Shown: positions 16,646 through 25,397 of the stretch, piece after piece
Layout of the letters: each line of letters starts with the position of its first letter
How positions within the stretch are numbered: position 1 is the first letter of the stretch
Assembly: GCF_000698575.1 (NCBI RefSeq)
Contig: NZ_JFHD01000046.1
Coordinates: forward strand, 1-46,023
Direction of reading: 5' to 3'
Source of the DNA: Caballeronia zhejiangensis
GTDB lineage: Bacteria > Pseudomonadota > Gammaproteobacteria > Burkholderiales > Burkholderiaceae
Length of the DNA: 46,023 nucleotides
Made by a program: the position numbers and the translations under genes
Notes under the pieces: generated by a model
Database searches by the model: none
Told to the model about the DNA's origin: nothing
What the model saw: the letters and a program-made list of their open reading frames with translations, nothing else

Positions 16646-19600
16646 TCAACAGAAATTCCGGCTCACCGTCGTGAGGCCGCCCAGCAGATGCGACATGTCG
16701 ACGAGGCGCTGAGCGACGAGGTGGCGGACCTCTCCTTCGCATTGCCATGTGCCATACACGGCAAGCAGCGCGGCACCCAATGCTTCCTTTCGTTGCTTCT
16801 CAAGGAGCGACTGCCAGATGATCACGTTGACGTTCCCCGTCTCGTCCTCGAGCGTCACGAACATGACGCCCTTGGCGGTGCCCGGCCTTTGCCGCACGGT
16901 GACGAGCCCGCAGCCGCGCGCGAGTCGTCCGTTTCGATAGGTGCGCAAGGTAGCGGCGGGCATCAGTCGTTGTCCGAGCAGCGTCGGGCGTAAGAGCGAA
17001 AGAGGATGGCGCCCCAACGTTAAGCCTGCCGCGTTGTAGTCGCTGACGATGTCTTCGGCCTCAGACGGCGCGCCGAGCGCGGGCGTCTCGTCATCAATGC
17101 GGCTGTCGGCGAGGATGTCACGATCGGGCACGGCCGCAACAGATTGCCAAAGCGCTTCGCGTCGATTGCCGGCAAGTGACTGCAGCGCGTTGGCACCCGC
17201 CAATACCTGCAAATCGTGCCGGTCGAGCTGAGCGCGTCGCGCTAAATCGCTCACGCTGGCAAAGGACGTGACCGCGCGCGCGTTCTCAATGCGCTCGGCG
17301 GCGCCGTCACGCATGCCTTTGAGCAGCGACAGGCCGAGACGAACAACCGGCTTCGCACGATCATTACGTTGCTCAAGCGCCGAGTCCCAGCCGCTGATGG
17401 TGACGTCGATCGGCGCTACCTCGACGCCATGACGCTTCGCATCCTGCACCAACTGTGAAGGCGAATAAAAACCCATTGGCTGTGAATTGAGCATCGCCGC
17501 GAGGAAAGCGGACGGTTCGTGACACTTGAGCCAACTGCTTGCATACACCAGCAGCGCAAAACTCGCCGCATGACTTTCCGGAAAACCGTATTCACCGAAG
17601 CCCTTGATCTGCTCGAAAATTGCTTCGGCAAATGCGAGTTCGTAGCCGCGCTCTCGCATCCCGTTGACGATGCGATCGTAATACTGCTGTAGGCCGCCCT
17701 TGCGTTTCCACGCAGCCATCGCGCGTCGCAGTTGATCCGCCTCGCCCGGGGTGAAGCCCGCAGCCAGGATTGCTACCTGCATCACCTGCTCCTGAAAGAT
17801 CGGCACGCCAAGCGTACGACCGAGCGCCGTCTCCAGTTCCGCACTCGGATAGCTCACGGGTTCGATCTTCTGGCGTCGCCGCAGATACGGATGAACAGCA
17901 CCGCCCTGAATCGGACCTGGACGCACGATGGCGACTTCGATCACGAGGTCGTAGAAGGTCCTCGGCTGCATGCGCGGCAACATGCTCATCTGCGCACGTG
18001 ACTCGATCTGAAAAACCCCGACAGTGTCCGCCTGCGAGATCATCTCGTATGTCTCAGGATCTTCTGCCGGAATGTCTTGCATCTCGAAGCGCTCGCCGCG
18101 CTGCTCGGAGACGATATCGAGCGTGCGGCGGATCGCCGAGAGCATCCCGAGCGCCAGGACGTCGATCTTCAAAAGACCGAGCGCTTCAAGGTCGTCCTTG
18201 TCCCACTGGATGGCGCTGCGGTCGGCCATCGCAGCATTTTCGACAGGCACGAGTCGCGTGAGCTTGCCTCGGCTAATGACGAAGCCACCCGAGTGCTGCG
18301 ACAGATGTCGTGGGAAGTTCAATATCTCTGCAGCGAGCTTCGCCCACATCGTGATGAGCGGGTTCGCCGGGTCGAGCCCCGACTCCTCGAAGCGACGCAA
18401 CAGGTCCTGAGAATGATCGAACCACTGGTGGCTCTTCGCGACCTTGTCGACGATCTGCGGATCGATGCCGAGCGCTTTACCTGTCTCGCGTAGCGCGCCT
18501 CGTGGCCGGTAGGTCGACACCGCAGCGGCGATGGCAGCGCGATCTCTGCCGTACTTGCGATAGATGTACTGGATCACCTCCTCACGCCGCTGATGCTCGA
18601 AGTCCACGTCGATATCGGGCGGCTCGCCGCGTTCCTTGCTGATGAATCGCTCGAAGAGCATGTTACCGCGCGAGGGATCGACTTCGGTCACGCCCAGGCA
18701 GTAACAGACCGCGCTATTCGCCGCGGACCCGCGTCCCTGACACAGGATGTGTTGGCTTCGTGCGAAGCGCACGATGTCATAGACGGTGAGGAAGTACGCT
18801 TCATAGCGCATCTCGCGGATCAACTGCAGTTCATGCTCGATCTGCTGCTGCACGTCATGCGGGATGCCGGCGGGAAAACGCTTGTGGGCGCCGACGTAGG
18901 TCTCCTGCCGCAGATATGCCTCATGCGTGAAGCCGTCGGGCACGAGCTCATTGGGATATTCGTAGCGCAGTTCATCCAACGAGAACGTGCAGCGCTCGAG
19001 GATGTTCAGCGTTTGAGCGAGCGCGTGCGCAGGGTACAGATTGGCGAGGCGCAGCCGGGAACGAAGGTGCTGCTCGGCGTTGGGCGCGAGGTCGTAACCG
19101 CATTCGGCCACCGGCTTGCCGATGCGGATCGCCGTCATGGTGTCTTGCAGCGGCTTTCTCGACCGCACATGCATCACGACATTGCCAAGCGCGACAACAG
19201 GCACGCGGTGCTGTTCGGCAATATATTCGACGCTGCCGCGATGAATGTCATCCATCGCGCGTTGATGCAGGATGAGGCCGACCCAGGCGCGAGCCGGAAA
19301 CGTCTCATTGAGCCATTCGACCTGCGCGGAGAGTGCGTCTTCCTTCGCGGGAAAATCCGGCACCAGGATCGCCAGGCAACCGGGCATGCCGCGCAGATGC
19401 GCGAACTCTTTCTCGGGCTTCGACAGGTCGTGCGGCGTGAGCAGGTAAGAGCCTTTCGCTGCCCTCATGCGACCGAGCGTGATCAGCTCGGACAGGTTGC
19501 CGTAGCCGTTGCGATTTTGCGCGAGAAGGATCAAGCTGAACGCCGGACTTTTGTCGGCATGAACGAGGAGGAAATACGAGCCAATGATGAGCGGCAGCTT

Positions 19601-19795
19601 TTCTTCCTTCGCCTGGACGTGGGCGCGCACGACGCCTGCAAGCGAGCATTCATCCGTGATCGCGAGGCCCGAGTAGCCGAGTTGCGATGCGCGCAGCACG
19701 AGTTCTTCGCCGTGCGATGCGCCGTGCAGGAACGAAAAGTTGGTAAACGCAAAGAGCTCCGCGTAATCGGGCAGCGCCGACGAGAACAGATCCAC
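16646..19795 (-). CDS. dnaE2: Error-prone DNA polymerase III alpha subunit DnaE2 (ImuC)
   Basis: 1049 residues from a GTG at 19795, 11 bases after the imuB stop. A PHP domain at the N-terminus (YAELFAFTNFSFLHGASHGEE) is followed by the polymerase core with CQGRGSAANSAVCYCLGV, GEPPDIDVDFEHQRREEV (catalytic aspartates), FPRHLSQHSGGFVIS and FGEYGFPESHAASFALLVYA, then HhH and OB-fold regions ending …TVSRNFC. The size and short C-terminus fit DnaE2, not replicative DnaE1. DnaE2 does SOS-induced translesion synthesis with ImuA and ImuB. A degraded second copy of its 3' end lies at 36573-36753. Confidence 0.97.
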   Translation of the reverse strand: MDLFSSALPDYAELFAFTNFSFLHGASHGEELVLRASQLGYSGLAITDECSLAGVVRAHVQAKEEKLPLIIGSYFLLVHADKSPAFSLILLAQNRNGYGNLSELITLGRMRAAKGSYLLTPHDLSKPEKEFAHLRGMPGCLAILVPDFPAKEDALSAQVEWLNETFPARAWVGLILHQRAMDDIHRGSVEYIAEQHRVPVVALGNVVMHVRSRKPLQDTMTAIRIGKPVAECGYDLAPNAEQHLRSRLRLANLYPAHALAQTLNILERCTFSLDELRYEYPNELVPDGFTHEAYLRQETYVGAHKRFPAGIPHDVQQQIEHELQLIREMRYEAYFLTVYDIVRFARSQHILCQGRGSAANSAVCYCLGVTEVDPSRGNMLFERFISKERGEPPDIDVDFEHQRREEVIQYIYRKYGRDRAAIAAAVSTYRPRGALRETGKALGIDPQIVDKVAKSHQWFDHSQDLLRRFEESGLDPANPLITMWAKLAAEILNFPRHLSQHSGGFVISRGKLTRLVPVENAAMADRSAIQWDKDDLEALGLLKIDVLALGMLSAIRRTLDIVSEQRGERFEMQDIPAEDPETYEMISQADTVGVFQIESRAQMSMLPRMQPRTFYDLVIEVAIVRPGPIQGGAVHPYLRRRQKIEPVSYPSAELETALGRTLGVPIFQEQVMQVAILAAGFTPGEADQLRRAMAAWKRKGGLQQYYDRIVNGMRERGYELAFAEAIFEQIKGFGEYGFPESHAASFALLVYASSWLKCHEPSAFLAAMLNSQPMGFYSPSQLVQDAKRHGVEVAPIDVTISGWDSALEQRNDRAKPVVRLGLSLLKGMRDGAAERIENARAVTSFASVSDLARRAQLDRHDLQVLAGANALQSLAGNRREALWQSVAAVPDRDILADSRIDDETPALGAPSEAEDIVSDYNAAGLTLGRHPLSLLRPTLLGQRLMPAATLRTYRNGRLARGCGLVTVRQRPGTAKGVMFVTLEDETGNVNVIIWQSLLEKQRKEALGAALLAVYGTWQCEGEVRHLVAQRLVDMSHLLGGLTTVSRNFC

Positions 19796-19806
19796 GGCGA
19801 CACCGA

Positions 19807-21270
19807 TTAGCCAAACAGCCCATGAAGGAACCAGCGGACCTCTTCGGTCTTCACGCTCGGTCGTTCACGGTAGATCCAGTAGCAGCTCTTATCGGTCGCT
19901 TCTGCGACGTAATAGTCGCGCGTCACCAACTGACCGTCGTGCCAACCCGCTTCGATGCGTTCACCCGTCGAGACAAGTTTCAGGGGCGAGCCGTAGAACG
20001 GACGATGATGCTTGATCATCAGCCGTACGGGCCTGTCCAACAACCACGCGGGACGCGGGAGATCGGCGGGGGGCGGGCATGCCTTGGTCGTGGCCTGCAC
20101 GGGCACCCATTGATTCGCATGTTCGGGCCGATGATCGGAGGTCGGGGCCGGCCGCAAGACATTCTGGGCGCCCAGGCGGGCGACCAGCAGCTCGAGCAGG
20201 CGGTTGTGATCCTGTGCCGATCCGCCCGGATCGGGGAAGAGCGAATCGCTCGGCGGCTCGGCGGGCTGGACTTTCGACGCCGTGAGTCGAACCGCGATGA
20301 CGGCCGCTTCGAGCTCGACGCGGCCGAGCCGCTCCTTGAGCAGGCGGACAAGGTGTTCCTCGTGCCATGTGGGTTCGGCGAGTGCAATCTCGATAACCGT
20401 CGGCTCGATCGCCTGGCGGCCGCGCTCGTGCTCGAGCGTGATGGTCGCCTGCGTTAGTGCGAGTTGCTGCGCACTCAACCACCCGCACAGTTGCACGAAC
20501 AGGCGTCGCGCGGAAAAGAGGATCGCCTCAGCATGCTCGACGCGATCGGGCAGTTCCGTGCGCGCGCTGAAAGAGGGCGGCAACTCCAGCCATTCGTACA
20601 GTTCGGGCGACAGGCCGTAGGCGCGGTCAAGAGAATCCAGTAAATCCACACCGCACCTCTTTTTGAGACCCGCACGCGGCAGGCGTCGAATATCGTTGAG
20701 CACTCGACAACCGAGTCCGTTGAACCAGTCGCCGAATGAGCGAACTTCCGGGACGACCATGAAAGGCAGCTCGCCCAGCAAGCGTTCGAGCGATGTCATT
20801 TTCAGCACGCGCCGGCGACCGCGTTTGGCAAGCAGCCATGCGCCTTGCCCCGTGGGCGCGACGCTCATGCGGGCGGTGACGCCGATGGCTTTGACGGTCT
20901 CGCAGATCTGTCGACAGACATGCACGATGCCGCCGAACAGTCGAAGACTCGCCGTTACATCAACGACGATGGTTTGTTCCTCACGCACGGCGACCTGAGG
21001 CGAGAAGCGCAGCAGTGCGAAGGCGACTTCGCGTTGCACATCGAGCTCGCGCGCGGGGCTGCGGTCATACATCAATGCGTCGGCCGTCAGTGTCGTGACG
21101 CCACCGCGCCTCATGCCAACCATCACCCCTGCGTCTCTTGCTGCCTGATCCAGCACGATCACCTTGTCACGTTCGAGCACCACGCAGCCGTGTTCAGTCG
21201 GAGATGACCATCTCGGACGGAAGACCTCCAGCGAAAGCCGGGGCAGGAAGATGGCGACGAACACGGCCAT
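19807..21270 (-). CDS. imuB: ImuB, catalytically divergent Y-family polymerase homologue
   Basis: About 487 residues from ATG 21270 (MAVFVAIFLPRLSLEVFRP), the usual ImuB start; the frame extends to 21384 but that part overlaps imuA. It has the Y-family finger/palm/HhH layout (AARDAGVMVGMRRGGV, VVVDVTASLRLFGG-like region, DIRRLPRAGLKKRCG) but lacks the catalytic acidic residues of DinB at the N-terminus (FLPRLSLE where DinB has DMDAF). A segment ending DSLFPDPGG (~residue 380) resembles clamp-binding tails in this family. ImuB bridges ImuA, DnaE2 and the beta clamp. It overlaps imuA by 77 bases. Confidence 0.93.
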   Translation of the reverse strand: MAVFVAIFLPRLSLEVFRPRWSSPTEHGCVVLERDKVIVLDQAARDAGVMVGMRRGGVTTLTADALMYDRSPARELDVQREVAFALLRFSPQVAVREEQTIVVDVTASLRLFGGIVHVCRQICETVKAIGVTARMSVAPTGQGAWLLAKRGRRRVLKMTSLERLLGELPFMVVPEVRSFGDWFNGLGCRVLNDIRRLPRAGLKKRCGVDLLDSLDRAYGLSPELYEWLELPPSFSARTELPDRVEHAEAILFSARRLFVQLCGWLSAQQLALTQATITLEHERGRQAIEPTVIEIALAEPTWHEEHLVRLLKERLGRVELEAAVIAVRLTASKVQPAEPPSDSLFPDPGGSAQDHNRLLELLVARLGAQNVLRPAPTSDHRPEHANQWVPVQATTKACPPPADLPRPAWLLDRPVRLMIKHHRPFYGSPLKLVSTGERIEAGWHDGQLVTRDYYVAEATDKSCYWIYRERPSVKTEEVRWFLHGLFG

Positions 21271-21907
21271 GAGGGCTGAGCAGAATCGGAGACGGTTGGA
21301 GGTGGATGGATAGTTGGTCGGTTCGGGTGGGCCCTCGTCGCTTGATGACATCGACGACGATGCCGCCGTCGGCGGGCCGCACACCCAGCCGTAACGTTGC
21401 GGGCGACGAATCCTGGGCGGCAGCGAGCGGTCGAACCAGAATCAGCAATGTTTCGGTCGCTTGAGCCGCCAGGTGCAATCGCCGTAGCGCCTCAGAGCGG
21501 ATGTGCTGCTGCCAGAAGAGCAGCGCGCCGCAACTTCGGGCGTTCAGCACGCGCTCGGCGCACCAGAGCGCATCCGCCGTCTTCGACGCCCGCAGTAGCA
21601 TCAGTTTGTCCAGCGGTACGCCCAGGTAGGCGAACGCCAGGCTGTTCGGCACGTGCGGCGCCTGGAGTAGTGCAACCGGCCGCTTGCTCGCCGCGACAAG
21701 CGCGGGTTTGAGTAGCCGCATCTCACCGATCCCTGGTTGCTGAACGAGTAGCTCGACCAGCGCGCCAATCGGCCAGCCGCCACCGGGCAACTCCGCGGAC
21801 AGGGCCGCGTAGCCGGTGTCGATTGTCTTGCCGTACGCGCGAGCCAACGCCGACCCTCGCCACAGCGACGGGTGGATTGACTCGATGTGTTGAGGCAGGG
21901 CGGCCAT
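21194..21907 (-). CDS. imuA: ImuA, RecA-like SOS mutagenesis protein
   Basis: About 237 residues from ATG 21907 (MAALPQHIESIHPSLWRGSA), the conserved start of proteobacterial ImuA. It contains TGYAALSAELPGGGWPIGALVELL, split here as TGYAALSAELPGG then GWPIGALVELL, the RecA-like core that has lost a full Walker A, plus LLRASKTADALWCAERVL and LRLGVRPADGG. It is the first gene of imuA-imuB-dnaE2 and lies about 40 bases downstream of a LexA box, so SOS induction is expected. Its 3' end overlaps imuB by 77 bases. Confidence 0.9.
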   Translation of the reverse strand: MAALPQHIESIHPSLWRGSALARAYGKTIDTGYAALSAELPGGGWPIGALVELLVQQPGIGEMRLLKPALVAASKRPVALLQAPHVPNSLAFAYLGVPLDKLMLLRASKTADALWCAERVLNARSCGALLFWQQHIRSEALRRLHLAAQATETLLILVRPLAAAQDSSPATLRLGVRPADGGIVVDVIKRRGPTRTDQLSIHLQPSPILLSPHGRVRRHLPAPAFAGGLPSEMVISD

Positions 21908-21946
21908 GGTCGGGAAAAGATTCCGGGAAAGGGGTTCCGTCAAACA

Positions 21947-21962
21947 CTGTATAAATATACAG
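21947..21962. promoter_or_regulatory. LexA (SOS) box between imuA and the divergent gene at 22034
   Basis: CTGTATAAATATACAG matches the CTG-N10-CAG LexA consensus with an A/T core as in strong gamma/betaproteobacterial boxes, and it lies in a further palindromic context (ACTGT…ACAGT). It lies 40 bases before imuA on the reverse strand and 72 bases before the forward gene, so it could repress both. Binding is inferred from the match. Confidence 0.87.
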
Positions 21963-22033
21963 TACTCATCTTAGCGCAAAACTGAACCAGTGAATTGCTC
22001 CCTTTTAGCTGGCAACTCAAATATCTGATCAAT

Positions 22034-22315
22034 ATGCTTGCACGACACCCGATGCCTGAGTTCGCCGCCTTCGTCGCCAAGTTGCGTGAGGCGTTTGGCG
22101 ATGTGACGATCGACGAAGCCGTTGCGCGCGGAAAAGCGGGCGAGCCGACGTTCTTTGCCCAGGAAAATGGCCGGACAGTCGGCACGAAGTCCGTGGACGA
22201 GTTCAATCGCTGGCAGGCTGACAAGAGCGTGCCCGATAGGCACTACTGCCCGGGCTGCGACGGTTCATGCGTGGGCAGAGGGCTGCGCTGCAGCGAGCGA
22301 ACGTTGAACCTCTAA
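22034..22315 (+). CDS. Small protein with a cysteine-rich C-terminus, divergent from imuA
   Basis: About 93 residues from ATG 22034, or 87 from ATG 22052; neither has a strong upstream site. The sequence reads FAAFVAKLREAFGDVTIDEAV, then GEPTFFAQENGRTVG, and ends HYCPGCDGSCVGRGLRC, giving four cysteines in CxxCxxxC…C spacing that could bind a metal. I do not know a function for this type. It shares the intergenic region carrying the LexA box with imuA, so SOS control is possible. Codon use matches the neighbours. Confidence 0.62.
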   Translation: MLARHPMPEFAAFVAKLREAFGDVTIDEAVARGKAGEPTFFAQENGRTVGTKSVDEFNRWQADKSVPDRHYCPGCDGSCVGRGLRCSERTLNL

Positions 22316-22422
22316 CGTTGAAAGTCCTGGGAGCGTCCACACCTTCATTGAAGCCGCCTACCCAGCAGGTGGTTAGTATGTTGGGTGCAATCGGTGCAGA
22401 AGAGAAACACGCAGGGAGCGAG

Positions 22423-22779
22423 ATGGAGAAACCGAATATCGACGAACTGACAGGTGCGCGGGCCGATCTACTGTGCTATCTGGTGGCGACGGTGGCGGCG
22501 TCTTACGCGCTTACGCAGGAGTGGCGCGTCGATCACGTCGTTGAGAGCTGCCGCATATGGCTCAAGCGCAATCTCGTGACGATGAACTGGCTGGACCGCA
22601 TTCTCACCGGCCAGTTGGCGCTCAAAATCGCGCGCCGCGACCTGAAGGGCGCGGGCATCGCCGTGCGCCAGTCGGACGTGCAGGTGCTCTTCACTGGCGA
22701 GATGGGACTGAACCATGCGAGCACGGTGGTCCAGAAGATGATGAAGTTGTGTCGCGAGGCGACCGGCACGGCGAGCTAG
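22423..22779 (+). CDS. Hypothetical helical protein
   Basis: 118 residues from ATG 22423, preceded by GGGAG; an upstream ATG at 22378 would add 15 residues. The sequence is mostly helical (ARADLLCYLVATVAASYALT, RVDHVVESCRIWLKRNLV, ILTGQLALKIARRDLKGAGI). No known motif is seen. It lies between the SOS cassette and the SRAP gene in the same direction as SRAP, so it may belong to the same repair block. Confidence 0.65.
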   Translation: MEKPNIDELTGARADLLCYLVATVAASYALTQEWRVDHVVESCRIWLKRNLVTMNWLDRILTGQLALKIARRDLKGAGIAVRQSDVQVLFTGEMGLNHASTVVQKMMKLCREATGTAS

Positions 22780-22867
22780 TTGCTGATCTAAGCGATTGAA
22801 ACCGGAGATGATTCGGGTGACAAATCCGGGCGACTGAGCGGAACGATCACAAAGCAAGGGGGCGGCA

Positions 22868-23827
22868 GTGTGTTACTCGGCGCAGATCCAGGCGGACTAT
22901 CGGAAATACGTCAAGATGTTCGGCGCACAGATGGACATTCGCGAATTCGCGCGTCTGTACTGGGAGCGCGCAGAAGGCAGCAAGGCGAAGATTCCGAAGG
23001 CGATGGACGCCCCGTTCCTTGAGCCCCAAAACGATGACGATCGCCAGATCAAGGAATTCACTGATCGGTTCAACGCCGAGCAGGCGAACACACTCGAACA
23101 GGATCTCTTTAAGCAGCGCAAGCGCCTCGCTGACGCCGAGCGCGCGCTGCAGACGAAGGTGACAAAAGCCGCGACCGAAAGTCGGCGCATCGCCACCGAC
23201 AAGATCGACTCCGCTATGCGTCGACTCGACGATCTGCGTCGAACGGCACCCAAGGATCGCGACTCGCGGATCTTTCCTGGGCATTACGCGCCGGTGCTTG
23301 TCGTTGAAGGTGGCAAGTACGTGGTGAAGCCGATGCGCTATCAGTGCCGCATTGCAGGAAAGCCCGCCAACTATGACACGCGGTTTCCTGGCACCTACAA
23401 CGCGCGACGCGACAATCTCGAGGGCTTTTGGAAGCCATGCTTTGGCGTGTCGCATGGTTTGATGCTGGTCGACGTCTTCTACGAGAATGTCAAGCGAGCA
23501 CGGTACGAGAACACACCTCTTGAGACGCACGAGCAAGACGAAAACCTCGTCCTGGAGTTTCGCCCGAGCAACGGTCAGCTGATGTACGTCGCGTGTCTGT
23601 GGTCGCACTGGAGCGCACCGGGCCAACCCGACTTGCTTTCTTTCGCCGCAATCACGGACGAGCCTCCGCCAGAGATCGAGGCCGCGGGACATGATCGATG
23701 CATCATTCCGATCAAGCCGGAGAACGTCGAAGCGTGGTTGAACCCCGATGCACTTAATCTCGATGCCTTGTACGCCATTCTCGATGATCGAGACCGGCCA
23801 TATTATGAGCATCGACTTGCTGCATAG
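22868..23827 (+). CDS. Divergent SRAP (HMCES/YedK-like) protein with a coiled-coil insertion
   Basis: 319 residues from GTG 22868, giving MCYSAQ, so Cys2 becomes the N-terminal catalytic Cys after Met removal, as in SRAP proteins that form crosslinks with abasic sites in single-stranded DNA. SRAP-like blocks are ARFPGTYNARRDNLEGFW-type (TYNARRD), VDVFYENVKRA with the Tyr-Glu pair, YVACLWSHW, SFAAITDEPPPEI and HDRCIIPIKPENVEAWLNP. Compared with YedK there is an insertion (~residues 60-125) with a charged coiled coil (DLFKQRKRLADAERALQ). The context beside imuABC fits DNA repair. No LexA-type box is seen directly upstream. Confidence 0.87.
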   Translation: MCYSAQIQADYRKYVKMFGAQMDIREFARLYWERAEGSKAKIPKAMDAPFLEPQNDDDRQIKEFTDRFNAEQANTLEQDLFKQRKRLADAERALQTKVTKAATESRRIATDKIDSAMRRLDDLRRTAPKDRDSRIFPGHYAPVLVVEGGKYVVKPMRYQCRIAGKPANYDTRFPGTYNARRDNLEGFWKPCFGVSHGLMLVDVFYENVKRARYENTPLETHEQDENLVLEFRPSNGQLMYVACLWSHWSAPGQPDLLSFAAITDEPPPEIEAAGHDRCIIPIKPENVEAWLNPDALNLDALYAILDDRDRPYYEHRLAA

Positions 23828-24165
23828 ACGCGCATGAGCGGAAGGTGTTCGTGCTCCGGTTGCACAGAACGAAACAACGAGGAACTTGCATAACCGAACT
23901 GACGACCGCACTTGCACTACGCGCGGCGATCAACGTTCTGCGCGACTCGGCAGAATGTCGGCGCATGCCGTCCGGTGAACCGCTCGATGACGCCGGCGTC
24001 GACCTTCACTTCGAGGCAGCAGAAGTCCCCGAAGATGCGCTCTCCAACCTTCGCGATCACGAATAGCCGGGCATTGGCAAGCACTCGCTTTGGGCGCAAT
24101 GCTCGCGACCGACCGTGTGACGAAATCGACTCGCTTCATAGAAGTCTTTCACGCGCGATGCAGCG
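23828..24165. other. Gap with possible small relic frame
   Basis: Both strands have short open frames. The reverse frame 23917-24099 (MRPKRVLANARLFVIAKVGE…, about 60 residues) has higher third-position GC than the forward one and could be a small gene, but it has no recognisable motif or ribosome binding site, so I do not call it. Confidence 0.35.
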
Positions 24166-24399
24166 TCACAGCGGATCATTCGGAAGCCACAGCAGCGCGC
24201 CTTTGCGTTCGTCGCCAGCGACGGTCGTCCACGTGTAACCCTCTTCATCGACTGCGATGCATCCCGGCTGCCAGTGTTCGGGATGGCGAAGACTGTTCAC
24301 CCAGCTCTGCACATTGCCCCGAAACACAATGACCACGCCGCCGCGGCCGACATAGCCGTTCGCTCGTCGCCATTCGCTTGCCGTATCGGATGGCGTCAT
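24166..24399 (-). CDS. Small hypothetical protein
   Basis: 77 residues from ATG 24399 with a purine-rich GGAGAGGAAGAG upstream, which favours this over the longer frame from 24459. The sequence contains GGVVIVFRGNVQSWVNSLR, HWQPGCIAVDEEG and WTTVAGDERKGALLW. The alternating beta pattern suggests a small beta-rich fold. I do not recognise a family function. It is followed by the SRAP region on the other strand. Confidence 0.7.
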   Translation of the reverse strand: MTPSDTASEWRRANGYVGRGGVVIVFRGNVQSWVNSLRHPEHWQPGCIAVDEEGYTWTTVAGDERKGALLWLPNDPL

Positions 24400-24900
24400 G
24401 ACTCTTCCTCTCCAGTTTGGTCGAACATCAGCTCGCATCCACGACATCGTACTGAGCACCTTGATCGGGAATCAAGCCGTTCGTAGGTGGCCGGTCCGAA
24501 CAACCTAACGAGGCGTTGCTTCGGGACGGAATGGGTCGCGACTGTGTGCAATGTACTCGGCGGCTCCGTTCGCGGTTAGTGCTCGGCGCGCGAGTTTTCA
24601 GCGTTGGGATGCACGGAGCGCGGGACCGCGGGGGGGTACGCGATCTCGCGCAAGTCCCGCCTCTGGGGCGGTCGCGTACTTGGGCGCGTGACCGAGAGGT
24701 GCGCCGCTCAGACAGAGATATTTGCCTGAAGGGGGTGCCAAGTACGCGACAGCGTGGTGCCGGTAGGGGCTTTATTGCGCAAACCGACAATAATGCTTTG
24801 TCGCATTAGTGGTTAACCCTAGAGGTCGGTTTGCTTAGACTGGAATCACTGAAACGCAAACAGGGCTGTTTGCGAAAACAAAGATCCGGAGGTAACCATT
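24400..24900. other. Intergenic region upstream of the DUF4148 gene
   Basis: No convincing gene; a reverse frame at 24428-24790 is arginine- and proline-rich in the way chance frames are. It contains the long-arm inverted repeat at 24671-24750 and an A/T-richer patch around 24770-24850 that probably carries the promoter for the DUF4148 gene. Confidence 0.5.
24671..24750. repeat. 13-bp perfect inverted repeat with 54-base spacer
   Basis: GTCGCGTACTTGG at 24671-24683 is matched exactly by its complement CCAAGTACGCGAC at 24738-24750. The spacing is too wide for a simple terminator. It could be paired protein-binding sites, ends of a small mobile repeat, or a structured leader upstream of the DUF4148 gene. 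Confidence 0.7.
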
Positions 24901-25203
24901 ATGAAACTCACATCTATCATCGTCGCCGCTGCGCTCGCAATCCCGGCAGTTTCCTCGTTCGCACAATCGAACCAACCCGTGACCCGCGCTGAAGCGAAGG
25001 CGCAACTCGTGCAACTTGAACGCGCTGGCTACAACCCTAGTATGGATCGGACGACTTATCCGGCCGAGATCCAAGCGGCGGAAGCTAAGGTTGCCGCCCA
25101 AAACGGCCAAAGCTACGGTGGTGTGGCAGACGGCTCATCGGCCTCGGGCGGTGCTCCGGCACACACGGGCAATAGCGTGGCCCCGGTCTACTTCGGTCAT
25201 TAA
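24901..25203 (+). CDS. DUF4148 secreted protein
   Basis: 100 residues from ATG 24901 with GGAGG 9 bases upstream. A signal peptide (MKLTSIIVAAALAIPAVSSF, cleavage near FAQ|S) is followed by the DUF4148 pattern TRAEAKAQLVQLERAGYNPS and TTYPAEIQAAEAKVAAQNG, then a Gly/Ser-rich end. DUF4148 proteins are abundant small exported proteins of Burkholderiaceae with no settled function. Expression as a single unit is supported by the terminator at 25371. Confidence 0.88.
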   Translation: MKLTSIIVAAALAIPAVSSFAQSNQPVTRAEAKAQLVQLERAGYNPSMDRTTYPAEIQAAEAKVAAQNGQSYGGVADGSSASGGAPAHTGNSVAPVYFGH

Positions 25204-25370
25204 TCTCGGTCGGGGGCTGATTGAAGTGGTTTGGCGCGGCAGTTGCCACCGGGAGGATCAATTCCCCTGCGAAGGCCTAGTCTTCAAGTAAAACATGCTG
25301 GCCGCTGTCGGGAGCGATAGACGGCCGGTTTGCATTTTGGAACCTCCGCCACCGATCGAATCGATGGCTT

Positions 25371-25397
25371 GCCCGGTGCAGCGCACCGGGCTTTTTT
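25371..25397 (+). terminator. Rho-independent terminator
   Basis: Perfect 9-bp stem GCCCGGTGC/GCACCGGGC with a 3-base loop, followed by a run of six T. It lies about 170 bases after the DUF4148 stop on the same strand. Confidence 0.82.

Noticed and set aside
18593..19810. 405-codon forward frame over dnaE2
   Set aside because: Shadow of the DnaE2 coding strand; composition is that of a complementary frame.
22847..23917. 356-codon reverse frame over the SRAP gene
   Set aside because: Antisense to SRAP, which has family motifs and a correct MC start.
24428..24790. 120-codon reverse frame
   Set aside because: Arg/Pro/Ser-rich chance composition, no start signal, overlaps an inverted repeat.
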